DNA of 64,000 bases from Ancistrus triradiatus. Taxonomy: Eukaryota > Chordata > Actinopteri > Siluriformes > Loricariidae. The stretch is taken from NCBI GenBank assembly GCA_025084515.1, contig JAJAGP010000342.1:298001-362000 (forward strand), in the 5' to 3' direction. How positions within the stretch are numbered: the stretch's first letter is position 1; each line of letters starts with the position of its first letter. The notes beneath the pieces are model-generated. The model was not told where the DNA came from, did not search any database, and worked only from the letters and a program-made list of their open reading frames with translations. Shown piece after piece: positions 11,104 through 22,544 of the stretch. The position numbers were made by a program, and so were the translations under genes.

Positions 11104-11460
11104 CAGTGTCAGAACTAGATTACCGCAATGCTCTCTTGGCAGGTCTTGCCATGAATACAATTACACCCCAGCAACTGATTCAGAATGCAGCAGAATGTCT
11201 GGTTCTCTCATGTCCTCCTCTGTTGCATTACCCTTCCCTGGCTCACTGTAGCTTCCTGCACCAGATTAGAAATACTGGTGCTCACCTATAAAGCTAAGAA
11301 GGGGACCAGCACTCTACTCCCTAAAGGTTTTGATCAAATCCTGATCTGCACCTCGTACCCTTTTAAACTTAAAAGCATGGTTTGTCTGAAGTCACCATTC
11401 AAGATAAAAGGAAGACAAGTATCAGGACTCTTTCTGGAATGGCACCCAGGTTCCACTGAT
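11104..11460 (+). pseudogene. LINE reverse transcriptase C-terminal fragment
   Basis: The plus frame from 11106 contains LDYRNALLAGLAMNTITP, then QQLIQNAAECLV, then a decayed region with a second frame (LEILVLTYKAKKGTSTLL). This is the order of the conserved C-terminal block of fish LINE reverse transcriptases (LDYCN..L, LQLIQNAAAR, FK..VL.YKAK). No catalytic domain is present and the pieces are in different frames. It is a 5'-truncated relic. Confidence 0.7.
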
Positions 11461-12157
11461 GTCTGAATGACTGAGTATCTTTCTATGTACTAAAAACCAC
11501 TAAAAAGTGGGGTTTCAGAAATATCTTCCATGATTGGATGTACAGTTTTTTGCATTCGTATATCTATCTTAACATGCTAACATGCTATGTTTTTCTTTTA
11601 TTGGTCAATAAAAATTGTGAGTCAGGTAGACATGAAAATGTCTGCAAAACAGTAATGTCAAAATACAGGGGCAATACTAAAATGTCAGTGGGTATTTTGC
11701 AGTGACAGCTGGTGATTTTTAAAATAGGCAAAGCACATGAGCTCCCATATGATCACTTCAGATTACTGATTAGCCATAGCATAGCTTTAGAATATGAACC
11801 ATTATAACCCTCCAGTGGAGTTGCAGTTGCCTAATACCAGAGCCGTGCAGAGAGAGAGTCAATACAAACTCTGTTTGGTCCAATGGGACATTTTTTTTAC
11901 AGCAATAGCGAATCGTGGAGCCTCTCAATAGTTCCCAGAAGTTAGCAGAAAATGCTAGTTGCACCAAAGAGTGGCAGAATAATAGCATTTGTGATACTCT
12001 TTTGTGATAAATAATCAGATTGAATATCATCAGCAGGTCTGAACTAAATTAACGTGTGCATTAAAGCATGTTAGTGGATTATCCCCCGCTAAATGAGTAG
12101 ATTTAGGGAACATAAACAGATAACAGATTAGGCTACGACACTGAATATACAGTAATT
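11461..12157. other. Unassigned non-coding DNA
   Basis: No gene or repeat recognised. A minus-strand open frame at 11770-12030 has no features I can name and is probably random. Confidence 0.4.
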
Positions 12158-12355
12158 GGGACTGTGGTAGCCTAGCGGGTAAGGTACTAGACTCTGGCCC
12201 AGAAGGTCCAGGGTTCAAATCCCACCTCTGCCAAGCTGCCACTATTGGGTCCTTGAGCAAGACCCTTAACCCACAATTGCTTGGATTGTAAGACTGTATC
12301 AATTGTAAGTTGTTCTGGATAAGGGTGTCTGATAAATGCTGTAAATTTAAATGTA
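12158..12355 (+). mobile_element. tRNA-derived SINE
   Basis: The head has RNA polymerase III promoter boxes: an A box TAGCCTAGCGGG at 12168-12179 (exact match to TRGCNNAGYNGG) and a B box GGTTCAAATCC at 12212-12222 (exact GGTTCRANNCC). The body continues with gagcaagacccttaacccac and ends in tctggataagggtgtctgat and aaatgctgtaaat. That is the widespread tail of tRNA-headed fish SINEs of the V-SINE/HpaI kind. It is not a functional tRNA gene: the fold is incomplete and the tail is SINE. Confidence 0.85.
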
Positions 12356-12785
12356 ATTAGAAACATATAACATTAATCACAAACAGCTTATTAACTGTGT
12401 TCGTAAAGCTTGTGATTCTCTTGACTATAAACTGTTTATATTATGTTGCAGCACAGCTAAATGGCTAAATGCTGCGTGGTGGAGCAGCAGTGATGCTGCA
12501 TGTCAATGCCAGTGCTGAGTGGAACATAGTAAGATAGGTAAGGCAAGGTACAGTATATTTAAAATTAGCCAGCGGTAAGGAATCCTATTAAATGTTTATT
12601 ATACTGCTATATCGTATAAGAAATCATACTTAACATGTTTATTAATTATATCAGTAATCATACTAAATACATTATATGGCCACAGCTTAGCTGTGTGGTT
12701 TTGTGCACAGTGGAATTGCCACAGTACTGATATCCCACTACTTGCTTCCACCGTGTGATGCTTCCAGTCAACATCAACACACAAG
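12356..12785. other. Unassigned non-coding DNA
   Basis: No gene or repeat recognised. Confidence 0.4.
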
Positions 12786-12787
12786 TA

Positions 12788-13354
12788 CCGTATTTTCCGG
12801 GCTATAAAGCGCACCGGGTTATAAGGCGCGATATCAATGATCGACTTCTAACGGGTATATTTTCATACATAAAGCGCACCGGGTTATAAGGCACATGAAA
12901 TGAAACAAAACTCTTAAGTTCCCTCTAAGTACTCTCTAAGTACCTGGCGCAGGGCGTCTTCTTGCTTCCTCCACTTCCGTACCATTGATTCGTTAATGTT
13001 GAATTCTCTCACAGCTGCTCTATGACCATGTTGTACTGCGTGACTGATAGCGTTGTGTTTGAAATCCGCTTCGAAAATAAATGAATGAATGCACGTACCC
13101 TAATGCTGAAGCACATACCGTATTACTCCGTGATGATGCGCACTACGGTGGCCGAAAGCTTCGTAACTTACCAAGGCCGTGCTAAAACATTTTGACAGAT
13201 TTATGAGCGCCGTGTACCATCTACAATCGGTTCTAGGTCAGAAAGCACAAACAGAATTAATTCATACATTAGACGCACCGCATTTTAAGGCGCACTGTCG
13301 ATTTTTGAGAAAATTAAAGGATTTTAAGTGCGCCTTATGGTCCAAAAAATACGG
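12788..13354 (-). mobile_element. Internally deleted pogo-like DNA transposon
   Basis: The 567-bp element has TA on both sides (12786-12787 and 13355-13356). Its long inverted ends begin ccgtattttccgggctataa and finish with a close complement (ggtccaaaaaatacgg). The ends also contain repeated gcgcaccgggttataaggc units. The interior keeps a piece of transposase (see 12932-13078) but is far too short for an autonomous element, which would be over 2 kb. It is a non-autonomous derivative of a pogo/Tigger-like parent. Confidence 0.75.
12932..13078 (-). pseudogene. pogo transposase DNA-binding fragment
   Basis: Minus-strand translation gives an uninterrupted stretch of about 50 residues: FEADFKHNAISHAVQHGH, then RAAVREFNINESMVRKWR and KQEDALRQ. 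This matches the N-terminal helix-turn-helix (Psq/CENP-B-type) of pogo-family transposases. The motif order FK..A...A...G.R.AAREF.....MVR.WRKQE is characteristic. There is no catalytic domain; the deletion leaves only this DNA-binding part. It has no start codon in frame that I can support. Confidence 0.75.
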
Positions 13355-15080
13355 TATGTGTTGCTACTGCAACTCCACACACTCCCGTTCAAGCTCTGCA
13401 AATCCATCTACCTTTAGCTTTGGGAAATCAAAGACCTCTATCAACACACTCAAATTTAACATGCTTCATCACTCTTTGCAGGATTCTAAATCCAGGTGAT
13501 TCCTGCAGGGTCTTTGTAACTTGTGGGACTGGAAGCAAAGAAAATGTTTAACATCTGAATTGTGTCATTGCTCTATTTCATCTTTTTTGTGTGTAGTCTT
13601 CATTTGGTCTTTTGACAAATTTTTCTATGTTTTCTTTGTCCCTGTTTTCATTGTCTTCTTGAGAGCGACATTTTCCTTCCTTATTTTTTTTCATGCCGCC
13701 TTTGCTTTTTTTTGATGACTTTCTCTCTCTATGTTTTTTTTCAATAGATCCAGTTGTTGTATGTACTTTTAATAAATCAAACATTAAACTTCTCAATGGT
13801 GTGGTCTTTGTTTGTGAAAAGTGCAAATGTGTTTGCATATGATTACCTCACATTTTTTTGGTTGCTGTAATTTCTTGTATTGGTAAGATTAGTTGGAGAA
13901 ACTAACACAGAGAAAAGAGCACAGACAAGCTGTTGGATGTGATGTTCGTGTTTACTTTCATTAGAGACGCATTTAACTAATTTGTTGAGTTAAATAAGTG
14001 CATAGTAAAAAGAGCATTATATAAATATGTATTTTAACGTTTTGTGTCCAATCTGGATGTGATGCATTTCAATGTACCCTTTATAACAGCAGATTTCTGC
14101 ATATGCAAGACAATTTTGGTTAATTCTGTTGTGGGATTACTGAAACCATCACAAATTAAAGACATGTTAATGTTAGAAAATGAATCTGATCTGAATTTTG
14201 AAACATTATCCGTAACCAAAGTAACGATTTTTACTTTTTAAAAAAGCATATTGATGTAACTGCATACACATTACAAACATTTGTAAATCAATGCATTTTT
14301 AAACTACTAATTACCAAAAATTACAGTTCTGTCTCTGTGTTTAAATCAATTCCGGGGACTATCGCAAGTCTACATGAATCATGTGACCACTAAGCATTTT
14401 GAACTTCCAATGATGCTACTCTCTCTCTACATACAATACAAAGACATTTTACATAATAACACATCTTGCTATTTAATCGGCTAGTCCAAGAGTGGCTCAA
14501 ATTGATGAATTCAAATCCATGTGTCCAATTAGAATTACAATTAGAATTAGTCTTTTGTCCTACCTTTTTTAAACTTACAAGTTTGCTCTATGCACTCCTA
14601 TGCAAGCTTCAATCTCAGTTAGGGCAAATGGGTCTGTGCCTGGCACGTCAAAGCAGCTTTTTTGCTGTATTTCGCTGTTACTGGGAGAAGTTTGAGTTTA
14701 ATAAATGTCATGATATTGACATTCCTGATATTGAAGTGAGCTATTTGTTCATTTTATTCCCTATTTTGAATTCCACAGAGATTAATTAATGGTATATACA
14801 CTGTGGTAAGCATTTAATTACCAAATATTTTGTTCCTGGTACTCTGATTTCCTTCCACATTTCAAAGACGTGTTAGATTATTTAGTATTCTTTCTCCTGT
14901 CATGAATAGCCATTGATACTAAATACATAAACATACAAACAAACATACAAGTGGAGTAAAAGTTATTATTGAACATAACACAAATTAATGTACCAAATAT
15001 TATGTATATTTCATTGAGTCATTTAACCCTAGAAATTTTTGTTAAAAAAAATGACTGGACCAATCCTGTTGTAGTGAAGC
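13355..15080. other. AT-rich non-coding DNA
   Basis: About 1.7 kb without a recognisable gene or transposon. A T-rich segment at 13570-13740 gives low-complexity open frames on both strands that I do not consider genes. Confidence 0.45.
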
Positions 15081-15084
15081 ACTA

Positions 15085-15270
15085 GTTTTGTGTCAATATG
15101 AGGATGCAAAATGAGCCACCTTCTTTCTTCTGATGACAAGATGGGCTGTAGCTGCCACGCCAGAGCAGATAAATGATCAATATAAGTCTGTGTCTGACAA
15201 AGCTAGCAGCCCTTGTTCTTGCACACATGGGCATCAAGAGTCAATGAACTGTGTTATGCCCATTGAGTAC
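15085..15270. promoter_or_regulatory. Candidate conserved non-coding block
   Basis: A unique, moderate-GC segment stands out from AT-rich flanks. It contains cagataaatgatcaatataa, a SOX-like cccttgttctt and a long stretch free of homopolymers. It has no coding frame and no repeat signature. A regulatory role is inferred from texture only. Confidence 0.25.
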
Positions 15271-15599
15271 GATAGAAATGCAGGACTTATCTAAAAAATG
15301 TTTAGGTTAAAGAAACTGAAATATAGTATAGAGAAAAAGATGCATACAGATATAATAAGATTTATAATTACATATTCAAAACCAAAATGTCATCTAAATA
15401 TTACATTACATTACAGACAGTACTCATATTACATAAAGCTTTTAGGGTTATGTCTTTAACTTTAGAAACAAAAAAACAAAGTTTAGAAGTTTTCACTTCT
15501 GATCAACTGCTGAGGTTCTCTACCCTACTCAAGCTAACTGTTCAAAAACTTTTGACAAACTTTTAATGTGGGAAAAAGAAAGGAAGTAAAGACAAAGCT

Positions 15600-16100
15600 C
15601 CCCCTCCTCTTCAGCACTTTCTTATTTCCCAATTTGTTATGTATTGATATTCCCATTAACTCATAAATCCAATACAGTGGAGCTCAACAGTAATTGTACA
15701 CTGAAAGACAGGCAAGGTGAGGAGGATATGGAGTGAAACTGAGCGAAGAAGGAAGAGAAGCAAGTGAGGGAAATGCTGGGGAGATCAATCGGTCCCTGGA
15801 CTGTCACTCTGCTCACTCATTTTCACATCCATCTATCTCCACTGCCTTCTATCTGCCTGAGCCTGATGGCCCTCTCACCTTTCCTCCAGCATGCCTCGTA
15901 GATTCTGCAGGCATAGCCATTTGGGACCCACGGTAATCTAATTGAGTGAGGGATCAATGGCAGGCTGCGGTCAGCAATCTGTAGTTGCTCCCCAAACCAC
16001 TGACTGCCTGGCCATCATGCCCTGACCACTAATGTGGTCCACTGAACCAGCTTCTGCAATAGAGATAGGCATGCAGACATCTCCAGATACAATCTCAAAT
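15600..16100. promoter_or_regulatory. Candidate conserved non-coding block
   Basis: Roughly 500 bp of unique, balanced-composition sequence between AT-rich stretches. At 15935-15990 it holds a homeodomain/NK-type cluster (taatctaattgagtgaggga) followed by gcaggctgcggtcagcaa and tgtagttgctccccaaacca. Short open frames (15733-15936 plus and others) have no recognisable domain. It looks like the conserved non-coding elements found in gene deserts near developmental genes, but conservation has not been tested. Confidence 0.3.
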
Positions 16101-17124
16101 ACCAAAAATACCAGAAGGACACGTGGTAAAATTTATTTTATTTTCTCAAAGTCTTCAGGTTTTTTTTTTCCACTTTTAAAAGCATCTCTGTCAACCATCT
16201 CAATGGGTTGTTGGCAGAACCCAGGGCTTTTTGGGATAATTTCAGGAATCAATAAGGCTGTATCTGCAGCACTCTCTTTCGCATCAGGGTTGGCCCATGG
16301 GTGTTGGTCAGCCATCCCCTCTGCTTGATTGTGTTTGTGTGTATCTTGTGTGGTTGTGGTGTTCTCGGGTTTCCTTAATGGTTCCCAGGATGCATTGTGG
16401 CTGTGGAAAGGGGTCAATGAGACACATGAGACTCAGCCCATGGGCACTGTGTGGACACAAAAAAAAACTTTTGATATTGCAACACATTGCCTAAAGATGG
16501 CCAATAAAATGCAAACAATAACTGAGATTAGAGACGAGCTGTGGTAAGTAATACAGAATAGGTGCTAAGATGAAAAAATAACTGGTACTTAACACTATTT
16601 AATATTTGTCATTATAGGCATCCAGTGTTTCTGTACACCAAACTCTTATGTACCTAGTATACATTGTTATGATATTATAGCAAAATGGTCATTATTCCAG
16701 TGAATGCCTGCTTAAAATCTTAGTGATACCAAAATATAAGTCAGAAGAATCTGAAAGGAATTGATGTTTTTAAATATGTCAGCTGAAGTGAATATGCAAG
16801 CATTCTTGCACCTCTCAGCTTCAATGGCAGATTTCTAATGGATTTTACTATGATGTCATTATAAATGAATATCTCATGACAAAACAAATGAATTGTGGGC
16901 AAGGGTAAGAATTTCAGGTATAGACTATTAAACGGTGGCATACAGACCATGAATACAAGCTGTTTCCAATAAGTTGAGCATGATTGTTTGGGAATACAAA
17001 TTGTGAGAGACGTGATCTAAATGTGGTGTTTCATCAAACTAAGGAGTGAATATGTGATATGACAGTTTCAAGTATTATTGATACTAACTACAAAGCTGCA
17101 ATTTTACATCTAGCTGCAGACATG
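16101..17124. other. Unassigned, partly unique DNA
   Basis: Open frames on both strands at 16032-16417 have no recognisable motif. The region 16190-16460 is less AT-rich than its surroundings and could belong to the preceding candidate regulatory block. The rest is plain AT-rich DNA. Confidence 0.35.
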
Positions 17125-17126
17125 TA

Positions 17127-18646
17127 CAATGGCTCTTGAAAGTCTGTGAACCCTTTAGAATTTTCTATATTTTGCATAAATATGACCTAAAACATCATCT
17201 GATTTTCACTCAAACAAATGAAACAAAAATATTATACTTGGTCATTTATTTATTGAGGAAAATGATCCAATATTACATATTAGTGAGTGGCAAAAGTATG
17301 TGACCCTCTAGGATTAGCGGTAAATTTGAAGGTGAAATTAGAGTCAGCTGTTTTCAATCAGTGGGATGACAATCAGGTGTGTGAGGGGGCACCCTGTTTT
17401 ATTTAAAGAACAGGGATCTATCAAAGTCTGCTCTTCACAGCACATGTTTGTGGAAGTGTGTATCATGGTACGAACAAGGAGATTTCTGAGGAGCTCAGCT
17501 CAGAAAAGAGTTTGTTGATGCTCATCAGGCTGGAAAAAGGTTACAAACCATCTCTAAAGAGTTTTGGACTCTTTAGGACCATTGTTTACCCTCCCCAGGA
17601 GTGGTCGACCAAACAAAGATCACTCCAAGAGCAAGGCGTGTTGTAATAGTTGGTGAGGTCACAAAGGACCCCAGGATAACTTCTAAGCAACTGAAGGCCT
17701 CTCTCACATTGGCTCATGTTAATGTTCATGAGTCCACCATCAGAAAAGAACACTGAACAACAATGGTGTGCATGGGCAGGGGCTGCAAGGAGAAAGTCAC
17801 TGCTCTCCAAAAAGAACATTGCTGCTTGTCTGCAGTTTGCTAAAGGTCACGGGACGAGCCAGAAGGCTACTGGAAGAATTTTTTGTGTGGACGGATGAGA
17901 CCAAAATAGAACTTTTTTGGTTTAAAAGAAAAGCGTTATGTTTGGAGAAAGGAAAACACTGCATTCCAGCATAAGAACCTTATCCCATCTGTGAAACATG
18001 GTGGTGGTAGTATCATGGTTTGGGCCTGTTTTTGCTGCATCTGGGCAGGACGGCTTGCCATCATTGAGGAACAATGAATTCTGAATTCTATCAGAGAATT
18101 CTTAAAGGAAAATATCAGGACATCTGTCCATGAACTGAAGAGAAGGTGGGTCATGCAGCAAGACAACGACCCTAAGCACACAAGCCGTTCTACCAAAGAA
18201 TGGTTAAAGAAGAACAAAGTTATGTTTTGGAATGGCCAAGTCAAAAGTCCTGACCTTAATCCAATGGAAATGTTTGTGGAAGGACCTGAAGCGAGCAGCT
18301 AATGTGAGGAAACCCACCAACATCCCAGAGCTGAAGCTGTTCTGTACGGAGGAATGGGCTAAAATTCCTCCAAGCCGGTGTGCAGGACTGATCAACAGTT
18401 ACAGGAAACGTTTAGCTGCAATTATTGCTGCACAGGGGGGTCACACCAGATACTGAAAGCAAAGGTTCACATACTTTTGCCACTCAATAATATGTAATAT
18501 TGGATAATTTTCCTCAATAAACAAAGGACCAAGTATAATATTTTTGTGTCATTTGTCTAACTGGGTTCTCTTTATCTGGGTTACCTTTATGAAAATCTGT
18601 ATTTTGTGAAAATTCTAAAGGGATCACAAACTTTCAAGCACCACTG
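17127..18646 (+). mobile_element. Tc1/mariner element, same family as 8407
   Basis: The 1,520-bp copy has TA at 17125-17126 and 18647-18648 and ends caatggctcttgaaagtctg and caagcaccactg. It is collinear with the 8407 copy but carries many small indels and a deletion in the left inverted repeat. It was probably inserted earlier than that copy. Confidence 0.9.
17466..18455 (+). pseudogene. Tc1 transposase, multiply frameshifted
   Basis: Pieces of the family transposase appear in all three plus frames: TKEISEEL near 17470, the second DNA-binding segment around 17600-17820, HGGGS and CFCC-like core remnants near 18000, and a well-kept C-terminal segment at 18232-18456 (WKDLKRAANVRKPTNIPELK to QGGHTRY with a normal stop). 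The second catalytic Asp segment (QQDNDPK type) is readable near 18160. At least five frame changes separate the pieces, so no functional enzyme exists. Confidence 0.8.
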
Positions 18647-18823
18647 TAATTTCCTGAGTTGAATCCCTATTAAATTTCACAGTTAAGAAAGCTTCTTTTC
18701 CTACCTTCCACAAAAGGTAAATGTAATTGTGTGAAAAAATAAACTACTCATTAAATGGTGTAAAACATGAAACAAAAAGGATTAATGACTTGTTTCAAAA
18801 GGTTCCAGAAGACACTCCATAAA

Positions 18824-19184
18824 GTCAAGTCAAGTCAAATTTATTTATGTAGCACTTTCCACAACAGAACACTATTCCAAAGCAACTTTACAACTACCTA
18901 GGCCCACAGCCTTACCTTGGGAAACCTTGGGAGGACCAAGACTCAAAAGGGACCCAACCTCCTTGGGCAGCCTAGATGATATATGTAAGTATTAAACTAA
19001 TTTACCTAATTAGTAAGGTTACAGTAATAGTTTAAATACACAGAAGCTAAATATAAAAAATAAAAGAGAGAATATATTTAAAGGAAATAAATTAAGTAAA
19101 ATAAAATATAATAATATATAGACTATGGTAAATTAAAGATCATACAATATAATGAAAAGTTTCATAAAATAGAGAATATGAAAC
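18824..19184 (-). mobile_element. L2-clade LINE 3' fragment
   Basis: It starts with the reverse complement of the tail (aagtcaagtcaagtcaaatt), then the 3' untranslated hallmarks (caaagcaactttaca, ttgggaggaccaagactcaa, gggacccaacctccttgggc). Only the 3' few hundred bases are present and it abuts the Tc1 element at 19187. Confidence 0.8.
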
Positions 19185-19186
19185 TA

Positions 19187-20235
19187 CATTCACCGGCCAC
19201 ATCAATCGGTATACCTGTTGAACTGCTCGTTAACTCAAATATTTACTCAGCCAATCACATGGCAGAAGCTCAGTATGTTTATGTATATAGACACGGTAAA
19301 GATGACCTGTTGACGTTCAAATCAAGCATCAGAATGGGAAGAATGGTGATTTAAGTGACTTTGAACAAGGCATGTTTGTTGGTGTTAGATGGCCTGGTCT
19401 GAGAAATTTCTGATCTACTGGGATTTTCACATAGTCATCTCATCTCAGGGTTTTCAGAGAATGATTCAAAAAAGAAAAGATATCCAGTAAGCGGAAGTTT
19501 TCTAGGTTAAAATGCCTTTTCGATGCCCGAGCTCAGAGAAGAATGACCAGACTGGTTTTAGCTGATAGAAAGGCAACAGTAACACAAATACCCACTCGTT
19601 CAACCAAGGTACCAACATCTCTGAATGCACAACCCATTGTGCATTAAAGCAAATGGGCAACAGCAGCAGGAGACCACACTGGGTGTCACTCATAAGAACA
19701 GGCATCTGAGGCTACAGTTAGCACTGTTAGCAAATTGGACAATCAAAAATTGGAAAAATGTTGCCTGGTCTAATGAATCTTGATTTCTGCTTGGACACTT
19801 TGGGCCCCTTAATTCCAACTGAGTATAATTTAAACGTCACAGTCTACCTGAGTATTGTTGCTGACCATGTCCATGCCCTTATGACCAGAGTGTACCCATC
19901 TTCTCCGTGCCATGTCACAAAGCTCAAATCATCTCAAACTGATTTCTGGAACATGACAATGACATGACAAAAACTGTACTCAAATGGCCTCCACAGTCAC
20001 CAGATCTCAATCCAAGAGCACCTTTGGGACGTGATGGATTGGGTGTTTTGCATCATGGATGTGCTGCCGACAAATCTGCAGCATCTGTGGGATGCTGTCA
20101 CTTCAACATAGACCAAAATGAGGAATGTTTCCAGCACCTTATTGAATCTATGCCATTAGGAATTAAGGCAGTTCTGAAAGCAAAAGTAGGTCCAACTTGC
20201 TACTAAGAGGCCTAGCTAATGGAGACCAGTGCGTG
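19187..20235 (+). mobile_element. Tc1-like element, internally deleted
   Basis: The ends after TA 19185-19186 and before TA 20236-20237 correspond to the CACCGGCCAC-type inverted repeat of a widespread fish Tc1 family; the right end is decayed (ggagaccagtgcgtg). The interior follows that family in order: gtgatttaagtgactttgaa, cagaatgattcaaaaaag, gctgatagaaaggcaacagt, ttggaaaaatgttgcctgg, then tattgttgctgaccatgtcc and ggcctccacagtcaccagat. Part of the catalytic core between about 19790 and 19800 is missing. The remaining frames (19758-19967, 19964-20206) end in a decayed C-terminus. Confidence 0.8.
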
Positions 20236-20800
20236 TATAGACTATAAGACAATAGTTTTATAGTAAATAAAATGATAAATACAATAACATAGAGAATGTG
20301 TGTGAGTATCTGCAATATTTAGTGCAGTAAACAGAGTATACATCCTGAACGGGGCACCAGTCCATCACAAGGCTGGGGAATGACACCCCAACACCCACCA
20401 CTCTGTTTGGCCTTTTTGAAGGACAATTTAATATGGCTGAAATGGCTATAACACCATGTTACGATCTTAGGTATTTGAAACATGCTAAGATTATTATATG
20501 GTTTATTGGATTCTGCCATTGTAAAGCACGTGATAGCACGTGTTATTTGAGCATTGTTTCTCAACAGAGGTGTCAGCTTGGTTTGGCCAGGATTTCAATT
20601 CAGAACTTTTTGGTTGGTTCTCATCTTTTTTCTCTCTACACCCATTCTCTTGGTGAAGTCATAAGTTAAGAAAGTAAATCACAGCTTATCTTAGCTTCTA
20701 TTAATTATTACTTCTAAATGTTCTAATTTCAAATATATCTGTCCTCACGTTGCTTTTTCTCTAAAAGTAGAGAAACAACACTGTGAGAGAAAGCATGGAA
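20236..20800. other. Mostly unassigned DNA with a SINE scrap
   Basis: At 20335-20400 there is a short minus-orientation SINE phrase (ggggcaccagtccatcacaa). The remainder has no recognised gene or repeat. Confidence 0.45.
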
Positions 20801-21065
20801 AAAAATGACTTTATCCTCCCTAGAGAGTATTAAGCCCTTTTAAGTGCTGTCTCTCCCTCCTCCCATCCTTCCATCTCTTCATCCTTCTCTCCGCAACTCT
20901 GACATCCTATCAGGCTCAACGGTCCTGCAGTCGATACGCCATTAGTAAATAAGGGATGCATAATTTATTAAATATGCTTCAGATACATATTTCAGCTTTA
21001 GGTTACCCCTCACGTGTTGTTAAGGTTGCCTTTAATTATGTTCTCTTTAGCAGGGGCACCTCACC
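20800..21065. promoter_or_regulatory. Candidate conserved non-coding block
   Basis: A pyrimidine-rich unique segment is followed at 20930-21010 by an AT-rich cluster of transcription-factor-like words: cgccattagtaaataaggga, atgcataatttattaaatat (POU/octamer-like plus homeodomain-like). There is no coding frame with recognisable content and no repeat similarity. Role inferred, conservation untested. Confidence 0.3.
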
Positions 21066-21494
21066 CAAGTGTCTGTCAGTAACAAATGTCTGCACCATCA
21101 AGGACAAAATCAGAATAGGTGCTGGCAGGGTTAGGGGTTCTGGTTTTCTTTTGATAAGTGACAACACAATCCAAAATTTAAATATGGCATATTTCTTTAC
21201 AGTGTAATGCACTTTCACTGTTTATTTGCTGACTTTAATATACAAAGTGAAAAATGAAACTCTAAATTTGGTATTATTTAGTGGCACTCCCTTTGACAAC
21301 AATCACAGTCTCCAAACATGATTTGTAGCAGCTTACAGCCTTTGTCCTTTCTCACTTGAGGAATCAGTTTTTTTTTCCTTGCAGAATTCTCACAACATTC
21401 TAGAGTAATGAAAGATATACTTGGATGATATATTCTGACTTTGTATTCATATTATACTCATTGTAGTACAAATCACTTATAATATAAATGGTTT
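21066..21494. other. Unassigned DNA
   Basis: No gene is recognised. The segment 21250-21400 (ggcactccctttgacaacaa) may be an old Tc1 5' region but is too decayed to call. Confidence 0.35.
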
Positions 21495-21506
21495 AATTCA
21501 TGTTGA

Positions 21507-21834
21507 GGGCGGCACAGTGGCTCAGTGGGTAGCACTGCCGTCTCACAGCAAGAAGGGCCTGGGTTCGATCCCAGGGTGGAGTGGAGCCTGGGTCCTTTCT
21601 GTGTGGAGCATGCATGTCCTCCCCATGTCTGTGTGGGTTTACTCCGGGTACCCCGGCTTCCTCTCATAGTCCAAAGACATGCATGTTAGGTTAAATGATT
21701 ACGCTAAATTGGCTTTGACTTAAGTGTATGTATATGACTAGTCTTGAGGTAACCTTGTGTATAGATGTAACCTTGTGTGTCGCTGAAATGGCCAATGAGG
21801 CTGATAGCAATGTTAAATAAAAAAACAAATAAAT
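21507..21834 (+). mobile_element. SINE, L2/Mermaid type, with TSD
   Basis: It runs from the tRNA-like head (ggcggcacagtggctcagtg, gggttcgatccc as B box) through gtgtgggtttactccgggta and tccaaagacatgcatgttag to an A-rich aataaa tail. It is flanked by an 11-of-12 match duplication, aattcatgttga at 21495-21506 and aattcctgttga at 21835-21846. The full length and visible duplication mark a fairly young insertion. Confidence 0.9.
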
Positions 21835-21932
21835 AATTCCTGTTGAAAAGATGGGACATATGTAATAATGAACATTTTTTATTTCATATGTATACACAAA
21901 TGTGTGTAGGCTTTATATTAGAAGTATTCAAT

Positions 21933-22255
21933 CAGGGGCGACAGGGCGATGCAATGAAATCCTCAGTTTGATCCGATTCCGGACTCCGTCTGTGTGGAGT
22001 TTGCATGTGTCCAAGTGGGTACTCTGGGTACTCCAGTTTCCTCCCACATTCCAAAAAACATGGGTGTTAGGTTAATTTGTGTTTCCAAAGTGCCCTTAGT
22101 GAGTGACTATGTATGTGAGTGCGTGAGTGTATGTGCCCTATGATGGATTGGCGCCCTGTTTAGGGTTGTTCGTGCCTTGAGCCCTGTGTCACTGGCTAGG
22201 CACCGGCTTTCCTGTGACCTTTATAAGGATTAGGCAGATAAGAAAATGAATGAGG
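21933..22255 (+). mobile_element. SINE, L2/Mermaid type
   Basis: A second copy about 100 bp downstream in the same orientation, with a decayed head. It carries gtgtggagtttgcatgtgtc, ccagtttcctcccacattcc and a 3' end atggattggcgccctgttta and gaaaatgaatgaggatgaat. Confidence 0.85.
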
Positions 22256-22309
22256 ATGAATGATATTTGACACTTGCTGAGTCCTGATCCATTTCAGGTC
22301 AATTCAATA

Positions 22310-22541
22310 TTTCCATGCAATCCAGAGTATCTCATGGCGGTCCCAAGGGTTGCAGCAGGAAGGGCATCCTGCATAAAACCATAAACATCACTTTCAAAGA
22401 AAAATAAAGCACCCAGAGAGAAATTTCAGATTGCTGAAAAACCCGGCATGTAATTACGTCGCAGGCCGATAGGTGAATGCTTACAGGTGTACTCTGATTA
22501 GACACTGGGTCTTGCCACAACAGGGCATAATATTCTTCCCC
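22310..22541. other. Unassigned repeat-like segment
   Basis: The phrase gttgcagcaggaagggcatc recurs in fish LINE 3' regions, so this may be a LINE scrap. I cannot place it further. Confidence 0.3.
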
Positions 22542-22544
22542 CGA

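Noticed and set aside
12168..12240. tRNA-like A and B boxes
   Set aside because: The boxes are exact, but the 3' part is a SINE body and the cloverleaf is incomplete, so it is a SINE head, not a tRNA gene.
16032..16417. Overlapping plus and minus open frames of 94-98 codons
   Set aside because: No recognisable domain and no splice or promoter support; kept only as part of a possible regulatory block.
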